Of a stretch of DNA of 64,000 nt, positions 58,953-64,000 are shown one piece after another. The number at the start of each line of letters is the position of its first letter. Position 1 is the stretch's first letter. The notes beneath the pieces were generated by a model. It was not told the origin of the DNA. It made no database searches and saw only the letters and a list, made by a program, of their open reading frames with translations. The DNA lies in the NCBI GenBank assembly GCA_019637855.1, contig JAHBUX010000003.1:1-64000 (forward strand), given 5' to 3'. A program made the translations under genes and the position numbers. This DNA is from Bdellovibrionales bacterium. Lineage in GTDB: Bacteria; Bdellovibrionota; Bdellovibrionia; Bdellovibrionales; UBA1609.

Positions 58953-59699
58953 ATGGATCTTCGTGAGTTTCTCAGCCGCACCTCTGAATTACGTCATCCT
59001 TGGGAGATTTCGCGTCGTCGTTTCTTCGAACATCAGTTGCGATTGTTAGATCTCAAAGAACAAGCAGTCACAGCCTTGGATGTCGGTTCTGGCGACACAT
59101 GGCTAGCGCGACGACTATACAAGGTATTGCCCAACGGATCATGGATGACTTGTGTGGATGAGTTCTACACGACCGATGTCATGGCTAAATTCAATCCACG
59201 CGTGCCCGTCGAACTGACCTCGGTTTTACCCGATCGCCAATACGACCTCATTTTGATGTTGGATGTTTTGGAGCATGTGCAGGACGACAAAGAGTTTTTG
59301 AGAAATGTTCTTAAGCACGCAAAAGCCGAGAGCAAAGTGTTAATCAGCGTTCCCGCCTTTCGATTTTTGTTTGGAAAACACGATCGCGGCCTTTTCCACT
59401 TTCGGCGTTACAGCCGCCGGGATCTGCGCGGACTCTTGGATTCTTGTGGGCTTGAGATCGAACGACAGGGTGGTTTGTTTCATAGTCTTCTATATGTCCG
59501 GATGGTTCAGCGTCTTTTGGAATGTTTCACCTCCACTGAGCGCCAACAAGCGGGCGTTAAGGATTGGCAGGGTGGACCGGTTGTGACCCGGCTGCTTTCC
59601 TGGGCATTGGACTTTGACTGGCAACTGGGGCTGATGCTAGGGAGACTCGGTGTCCGTCTTCCTGGTCTAAGCTGGTGGTGTGTGTGTCAAAAGCGTTAG
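58953..59699 (+). CDS. SAM-dependent methyltransferase
   Basis: 248 residues with a class-I methyltransferase fold: motif I reads ALDVGSGDTWLARRL (~40-54), motif post-I V-D-E-F-Y, and motif II L-I-L-M-L-D-V-L-E-H-V (~92-102) with the H of methyltransferase type 11. A C-terminal hydrophobic patch may be membrane-associated. Overlaps the GT2 gene by 25 bp. In a glycan cluster, methylation of sugar or polyprenyl intermediates is a fair guess. Confidence 0.82.
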   Translation: MDLREFLSRTSELRHPWEISRRRFFEHQLRLLDLKEQAVTALDVGSGDTWLARRLYKVLPNGSWMTCVDEFYTTDVMAKFNPRVPVELTSVLPDRQYDLILMLDVLEHVQDDKEFLRNVLKHAKAESKVLISVPAFRFLFGKHDRGLFHFRRYSRRDLRGLLDSCGLEIERQGGLFHSLLYVRMVQRLLECFTSTERQQAGVKDWQGGPVVTRLLSWALDFDWQLGLMLGRLGVRLPGLSWWCVCQKR

Positions 59700-60445
59700 T
59701 AATTCCCTGCTACAATGAAGCCACACGTTTGCCTTTGGCCGAGGTCGATCGCCTATTGGCATCGACTGCCGATTTAGATTTAGTCTTCGTGGACGACGGT
59801 TCTACGGATTCCACTAAAGAGATCTTGCTAAAACTCGCTGCCGGCAATCCGCGTATTCGCGCACTCATACTCCCGCAAAATAGTGGGAAGGCCGAGGCAG
59901 TACGCCAAGGTTTGCTGGAGGCTCTAAAGCATAGATATGAGTGGGTCGGATATGCCGATGCGGACTTCGCTACACCCGCTTCTGAGCTCGCCCGTCTTCT
60001 GCGTGTGGCCGAGGAAAAACAACCCGAGGTCTTACTCGGTTCACGCGTTCTTTTGCTAGGCTCGACGATCGAGCGCAAACATATGCGCCATTACTTAGGC
60101 CGCGTATTTGCCACCTTCGCCTCAATTGCATTGGATTTGCCAGTTTACGACACTCAGTGTGGAGCTAAGGTTTTTCGTGCTGGCCCGCAGCTGCGAGAGG
60201 TTCTAACAACGCCTTTCAGCTCGCGCTGGGCTTTTGACGTCGAGCTCTTGGGTCGACTTTGTCTGCAGTTCCCAAATCGTAGGCTGAATACCTTTATCGA
60301 GGTACCACTTCTTGAGTGGCGAGATGTTCAAGGCTCTAAGCTTAAGTTCACGTCGATGGTTAAGGCCGGCTTGGATCTTCTGACGATTGGCCTCGCACTT
60401 CGCCGCGGCCGGCGGCACTTAAGCACAGTAAAAGTGCCCACGTGA
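59675..60445 (+). CDS. Family-2 glycosyltransferase (polyprenyl-P sugar synthase-like)
   Basis: 256 residues of GT2. The nucleotide-binding start is LVIPCYNEATRLP, then D-L-V-F-V-D-D-G-S-T-D-S-T, and the metal motif in GYADADFATP. The pattern G-S-R-V and Y-D-T-Q-C-G-A-K-V-F is that of Alg5/DPM-like enzymes that make dolichyl- or undecaprenyl-phosphate sugars. The frame begins GTG 59675, but GTG 59684 is equally likely. It overlaps the convergent ligase gene by 86 bp. Confidence 0.88.
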   Translation: MVCVSKALVIPCYNEATRLPLAEVDRLLASTADLDLVFVDDGSTDSTKEILLKLAAGNPRIRALILPQNSGKAEAVRQGLLEALKHRYEWVGYADADFATPASELARLLRVAEEKQPEVLLGSRVLLLGSTIERKHMRHYLGRVFATFASIALDLPVYDTQCGAKVFRAGPQLREVLTTPFSSRWAFDVELLGRLCLQFPNRRLNTFIEVPLLEWRDVQGSKLKFTSMVKAGLDLLTIGLALRRGRRHLSTVKVPT

Positions 60446-61550
60446 ACACGATCATGTGATTCACTTCACCGTCGATAAAGTTCGCTTCGGTGAGACTGCC
60501 TAAGTGCCAATAAATCTGGCTTAAGAGCAATGGCCATCCCCACTTTGAAGTATCACGAATGTCCCATGCCTTTTTTAGAAACACCCACGAAATGTAGACA
60601 TAAATTAAAAGAGCAAAGATTCCCGCTCCGGCCGCCCATTGCAGAGGAATATTATGGGCATGCGACACAAACTCTTGCGTGATACCGAGCTTGTCGTAGT
60701 ATTCGGGCAAAAGTTTGTCGCCTTGAAAGATACCAATCCCCAGCCAGGGGTGGTCTTTAAACATTTCCCAATAGCCGCGCCAAATGTCGACGCGCACACC
60801 TGCGCTGTGGTCCATTCTTAGCAGAGCAATATTGGTCAGTTTAAATCGAAACGCCGGCGACAATGCCGCAAGGGCCGCACCTAGCCCTGCGAGACCGGCG
60901 ACAAAGGCTGGTACCCAGCGCGGACGCATACAAGCGAGATAAAAGAGCCCGGTAACTATGGCCGCAAGCCATGCACCTTTCGACATGGAAGCCAGAAGGC
61001 CAAGCACGCCTACAAGCAGTGTTGCAACTCCGAGATAGCGAGTGGACTCTTTCAACCTGGGAAGGACTATTAGGAAATAAGAGATTCCGATCGAGTAAGC
61101 GTAGGTCAGCGAGATACTGAAGAAGCCAGTGGCTTTGTAGAGATATTCGTCCTGTGGATATATAACCTGATGACGATGAATGGGGTCCAGACCAGTGAAG
61201 CACTGAAGCGTGGCATAGAGAGCAGCGAGAAAGAAAACACCTGTCCAAACATTCTCAAAGCGCTTTTCAAACTTCGGGTCCCAAACTTCTTTAAATACCC
61301 AATAGAATGCCCAGAGCAAAAAGATCCAGCGCATAAATCCGAATTGGTACCAAAAGCTCTTAAGTGGAGGGTTAAAGACCAAACTGATTGCGCAAATAGT
61401 AACCAATGCGACTAGTGGAAGGGCCATCGGAAAATCAAAGCGTGACTTGCGAGTAAGCTTGAAAGCCACGATGGCGAGGAAAGTAAGCCACGCCACAACT
61501 TCCATCCCAGCCATGGAGAGATGAAGCGCTACGACATACAGCAATAGCAA
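60360..61550 (-). CDS. O-antigen ligase-like (Wzy/WaaL) membrane protein
   Basis: About 396 residues, at least ten helices, with a large periplasmic loop holding the H-x-x-x-x-G-I-G-I-F/H-A-H-N family motifs (HPWLGIGIFQGD and VSHAHNIPLQ, ~270-310). This is the O-antigen ligase / polymerase signature. Start is unclear: the longest frame has no ATG, TTG 61550 is taken, and AAAGAGG lies about 25 nt upstream, so a CTG nearby or an ATG at 61517 is possible. It would finish or polymerise surface glycan. Confidence 0.78.
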   Translation of the reverse strand: MLLLYVVALHLSMAGMEVVAWLTFLAIVAFKLTRKSRFDFPMALPLVALVTICAISLVFNPPLKSFWYQFGFMRWIFLLWAFYWVFKEVWDPKFEKRFENVWTGVFFLAALYATLQCFTGLDPIHRHQVIYPQDEYLYKATGFFSISLTYAYSIGISYFLIVLPRLKESTRYLGVATLLVGVLGLLASMSKGAWLAAIVTGLFYLACMRPRWVPAFVAGLAGLGAALAALSPAFRFKLTNIALLRMDHSAGVRVDIWRGYWEMFKDHPWLGIGIFQGDKLLPEYYDKLGITQEFVSHAHNIPLQWAAGAGIFALLIYVYISWVFLKKAWDIRDTSKWGWPLLLSQIYWHLGSLTEANFIDGEVNHMIVFTWALLLCLSAAGRGEVRGQSSEDPSRP

Positions 61551-61684
61551 TACGGAGAGAAGCGTGTGCAGACGGACCTCTTTGAAAGCTCAAAATTAGC
61601 GGAGCCGCATCTCAATGTACAATAGAGGCCCCATCATTGACAAAAGGCGACATGAGGCAGTTAACTGAGGCTTAAGGAAATCTT

Positions 61685-62281
61685 ATGTATTGGAACCATC
61701 CGACAGCTGTTATTGATCCGGGCGCGCAAATCGGCGAAGGCACAAAAATTTGGCACTTTTCGCACGTCTGCGGAACAGAGACCTATGTCGGCGCTAACTG
61801 CTCTCTGGGCCAGAATGTCTACGTCGGCCCGCGGGTGCGTATCGGAAATGGCTGCCGCATTCAGAACAACGTGTCTGTTTATGATCTTGTCGAGCTAGAG
61901 GACTACGTATTCTGCGGTCCTTCGATGGTCTTCACAAATGTGGTCAATCCCCGCGCCCACGTGTCGCGCAAAGAAGAGTTCAAACGCACGCTGGTCAAGC
62001 GCGGCGCCAGCCTTGGCGCCAATTGTACGATCGTTTGTGGAGTTACCGTGGGGGAATTCGCTTTCGTCGGCGCGGGGGCCGTGGTTTCAAAAGATGTTCC
62101 CGCTCACGCTTTGGTCGTAGGCGTTCCAGCCCGCCGGCTCGGATGGATGTGTCAGTGTGGCATTCAGCTGACAGCCGACCGCGGAGATGTCTACTGTAAG
62201 GCCTGTGAGTCCAGCTATCATATTCAGGGCGAAACGTGCCGCGCCAAAAAGCTTACTGGCATTATGGCTGACAAAAGCTGA
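61685..62281 (+). CDS. Left-handed beta-helix acetyltransferase (WbpD/WlbB-like)
   Basis: 198 residues with hexapeptide repeats ([22 protein letters not shown]), and the [13 protein letters not shown] block with N-P-R-A typical of UDP-2-acetamido-3-amino-glucuronate N-acetyltransferases. A C-terminal zinc-ribbon-like Cys tail (C-Q-C...C-K-A-C) is added. It likely makes a rare diacetamido sugar for the surface glycan. AAGGAAA precedes the ATG. Confidence 0.85.
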   Translation: MYWNHPTAVIDPGAQIGEGTKIWHFSHVCGTETYVGANCSLGQNVYVGPRVRIGNGCRIQNNVSVYDLVELEDYVFCGPSMVFTNVVNPRAHVSRKEEFKRTLVKRGASLGANCTIVCGVTVGEFAFVGAGAVVSKDVPAHALVVGVPARRLGWMCQCGIQLTADRGDVYCKACESSYHIQGETCRAKKLTGIMADKS

Positions 62282-62486
62282 GGCAAATTCCTTTAACCAG
62301 CCATAAACCTTCGACAGCTATCAATTTTATACAAACTGCTCCACCTCACCGACGATTTTTATAAACGCCCACTAAAAATATAGTATTAATTATTTATAAA
62401 TAAATAACATTAGTATTTGCAATAACGAAGAGGACGTCGGAACGTTGTTAGAAACCAACCTTAGTTCAAATTCAAAAGGAGTTGAA
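62282..62486. other. AT-rich intergenic region before the tail-collar gene
   Basis: 205 bp without a gene, markedly AT-rich between 62370 and 62430 with TTATTTATAAATAA, which is nearly self-complementary. It probably holds the promoter of the collar gene and may bind an AT-selective protein. No other feature is supported. Confidence 0.5.
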
Positions 62487-63263
62487 ATGAACAAACGAGT
62501 TCGTTACCTAGCAGTAGCTGGCATCGGCCTGATCGCCACTGTCGCACTTGCACAGCTTAAGCCCAATAGCTTGAATTTTGTTGCACCAACAATAAATGAC
62601 AAAGCAAACGTGTACGAACCGAGAGTCGGCGAAATAGTCTACGATTCATCGGACTCTACTTTCTACGGTCGCTTCGATGTCGGCGGAATTCCCGACTGGC
62701 AGCCTTTTTCAGCAGGCGCATCGACAAGTAATCCATCTGGAACAGTTATAATTTTCGCAGGTACGACCTGTCCCAGCGGTTATCTTCCCGCAGATGGAAA
62801 ATCTTATCTTCAATCAAACCAAACTTCGCTTTTCGCCGCTATTTCTACTGCCCACGGGGATGGTAGCACCGGCTCTACCGGTGACGTTGGATGCCCCTCT
62901 GGCTCTGGCTGCTTCAATGTGCCAGATTATCGCGGACGTTTTTTGCGCGGCGTGGATGCATCAACTGGACGTGACCCAGATGCAGCTACTGGACGCGTCG
63001 CTATGGCCGCAGGAGGAAACATCAATGACAACGTGGGCTCCGTCGAAGAAGATGCGTTTCAAGGTCACTACCACAGTATCCAAGGTGGCGTTTCAAGTGG
63101 TCCCGGTACTGTAACTCTACGCGCCCAAAATAGCGGTTCAGCCGGCGCTGGTACCTTTTTTACCATAGGCGCTCCAATCTCAGATGGCTCGAATGGAACT
63201 CCTCGCACAAGCAGCGAATCTCGTCCCAAAAATGCATTTGTTAACTATTGCATAAAAACGTAA
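62487..63263 (+). CDS. Exported phage tail-collar-domain protein
   Basis: 258 residues: signal peptide (ends T-V-A-L-A-Q), a short stem, then a phage Tail_Collar domain with GTVIIFAGTTCPSGYLPADG (~85-104), F-N-V-P-D-Y-R-G-R-F-L-R-G-V-D and the closing R-P-K-N-A-F-V-N-Y-C-I-K. Internal His (H-Y-H) sits before the last strand, as in fibre-tip domains. The ATG at 62487 has AAAGGAG. An N-terminal signal on a fibre tip domain points to a surface fibre, not a phage virion; Bdellovibrio fibre proteins of phage-like tip type are a precedent. Confidence 0.85.
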   Translation: MNKRVRYLAVAGIGLIATVALAQLKPNSLNFVAPTINDKANVYEPRVGEIVYDSSDSTFYGRFDVGGIPDWQPFSAGASTSNPSGTVIIFAGTTCPSGYLPADGKSYLQSNQTSLFAAISTAHGDGSTGSTGDVGCPSGSGCFNVPDYRGRFLRGVDASTGRDPDAATGRVAMAAGGNINDNVGSVEEDAFQGHYHSIQGGVSSGPGTVTLRAQNSGSAGAGTFFTIGAPISDGSNGTPRTSSESRPKNAFVNYCIKT

Positions 63264-63271
63264 AGGATTTT

Positions 63272-63299
63272 GAGCTGGAAGGGGCATCTCTTCCAGCTC
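63272..63299. terminator. Hairpin between the collar gene and methyltransferase
   Basis: A perfect 10-bp stem (GAGCTGGAAG/CTTCCAGCTC) with an 8-nt loop, 9 nt after the collar gene's stop and 20 nt from the convergent methyltransferase end. The T tail is short on both strands. Confidence 0.65.
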
Positions 63300-63318
63300 T
63301 TATGGATGGAATCCGCCC

Positions 63319-63951
63319 CTAGCTTTTGGCCAGGCGACGGGAAGCGATCGCTAGTGTCGAGTCTTCGATAATATGAAACGGGAGCTGTTTAGAGTTACAA
63401 AACTCCATTACCGCGCGAGTAGACCCTAAATGGTTCCGATCTACATCGTGCCAAACAATAATGCCATCATCATTCAAACGCGAGAAGACCTTGGCACTGT
63501 CCACATGCACCATTTCATAGCTATGATCTGCGTCGATGAAAGCCATATCGATTTTTGGAATTTGCGAAAAGTCATAAGTGCGAGTATCGCCCCAAACTTG
63601 AATAATTTTGGACTCGAAAGCTGTACCTCTAAAATGCTCTCCGACAGGAAATGAACATAGCTCCTGCGGCCAATTAAATGTGCGGATCTCAGAGTTGGGG
63701 AGCACATTGGCAAAGTTAAGCGTGGTACGACCACGGAAAGTTCCGACCTCTAAGAGTCGTTTTGGCTGTAAGTGGCCTGCCAAATGACAAAGAATCGTGA
63801 GCTCCCTGGGGGACACTCCACCGGGCGTGAGGTCACCACGTAAAAGCGGTTTGCACGTAACTTGGTCTGGAAGACCTAAGCGCTCACAAAGATCTTCGAA
63901 AGAAATCATGACCTTCGAATCAGTGAAAAGAGGCTTCGCAGCAGCGTGCAA
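63319..63951 (-). CDS. Class-I SAM methyltransferase (Methyltransf_24-like)
   Basis: About 196-210 residues. The SAM motif is LLEVGTFRGRTTLNFA and the metal/post-II block reads KIDMAFIDADHSYEMVHVDS, followed by GIIVWHDVD, the typical Methyltransf_24 set. The start is uncertain: TTG 63951, ATG 63909, or a start outside the window because this frame is still open at 64000. In another frame a possible upstream gene ends TGA at 63906, overlapping the ATG at 63909 by 4 bp, which favours 63909. It probably belongs to the glycan neighbourhood. Confidence 0.78.
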   Translation of the reverse strand: MHAAAKPLFTDSKVMISFEDLCERLGLPDQVTCKPLLRGDLTPGGVSPRELTILCHLAGHLQPKRLLEVGTFRGRTTLNFANVLPNSEIRTFNWPQELCSFPVGEHFRGTAFESKIIQVWGDTRTYDFSQIPKIDMAFIDADHSYEMVHVDSAKVFSRLNDDGIIVWHDVDRNHLGSTRAVMEFCNSKQLPFHIIEDSTLAIASRRLAKS

Positions 63952-64000
63952 AACATTGTTCCATGGAAGATCGTTGATGCTGGCAAGAGAGGATGGCTGA

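Noticed and set aside
62487-63263. Prophage remnant
   Set aside because: Only a tail-collar domain is present, it has a signal peptide, and no other phage genes lie around it.

Overview
The window (about 54 % GC by eye, roughly 67 protein genes, no rRNA, tRNA, CRISPR or insertion sequence seen) looks chromosomal and Gram-negative. The suggested origin is Bdellovibrionota (Bdellovibrio-like predators or relatives). The reasons are the dense set of small exported or lipoprotein genes, the exported peptidoglycan and glucan enzymes, SMC-ScpAB condensin, a membrane pyrophosphatase, and the style of orphan ParA and phage-fibre-like exported proteins. This is inference from gene content, not a phylogenetic result.

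Layout. 1-2.7 kb: a DUF1653-GNAT fusion, an orphan ParA with an unknown overlapping partner, and the KH-domain RNA-binding protein KhpA. 2.7-7.8 kb (minus): a tight five-gene operon mmsA > URC1-like > URC4-like > upp > udk. I read it as a complete UMP-dependent (URC-type) uracil catabolic pathway joined to a CoA-acylating semialdehyde dehydrogenase, and it is the most coherent metabolic system here. 7.9-23 kb: mostly envelope and exported genes (repeat lipoprotein, pirin, a YqjE/YqjD-like pair, exported HAD plus exported ParB-like protein, porin, PHP phosphoesterase, OlsB-like acyltransferase, SGNH hydrolase, GH144-like glucanase plus L,D-transpeptidase, Cys-rich and Gly/Met-rich surface proteins, STAS protein). 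23-32 kb: an exported Ppx/GppA homologue, a GT-C-like membrane protein, MsrA, and a TetR > TolC > RND efflux operon that lacks an adaptor gene. 32-41 kb: TrhO, HppA, a RimB-like > RimK-like > class-IV aminotransferase > lipoprotein operon, a haem lipoprotein and other small exported proteins.

41-53 kb: a second uridine kinase, a long REPIN-like hairpin, release factor 3, ferredoxin, phosphatidylserine decarboxylase, a COG2509 flavoprotein, ScpB/ScpA with unusually long acidic tails, a site-2 protease homologue, an exported DUF3857-transglutaminase and an HD phosphohydrolase. 53.3-55.1 kb is AT-richer and accessory-looking: a coiled-coil DUF1640-type protein with no canonical start codon, then a two-gene overlapping cassette (HTH protein plus DUF6036-type nucleotidyltransferase) that resembles a toxin-antitoxin or AbiE-like defence module. 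55-64 kb: a B12-binding domain protein, acyl-CoA dehydrogenase, and a surface-glycan neighbourhood (GT-C-like protein, two methyltransferases, GT2, O-antigen ligase-like protein, hexapeptide acetyltransferase) with an exported phage tail-collar protein that may be a surface fibre tip.

How they may work together (inference): the URC/mmsA operon, the salvage kinases, MsrA, the exported murein and glucan enzymes and the lipid genes (OlsB, Psd) would suit a bacterium that takes up host or prey nucleic acids and remodels envelopes. Start codons were moved from the longest reading frame wherever a Shine-Dalgarno sequence, a signal peptide or a terminator argued for it.
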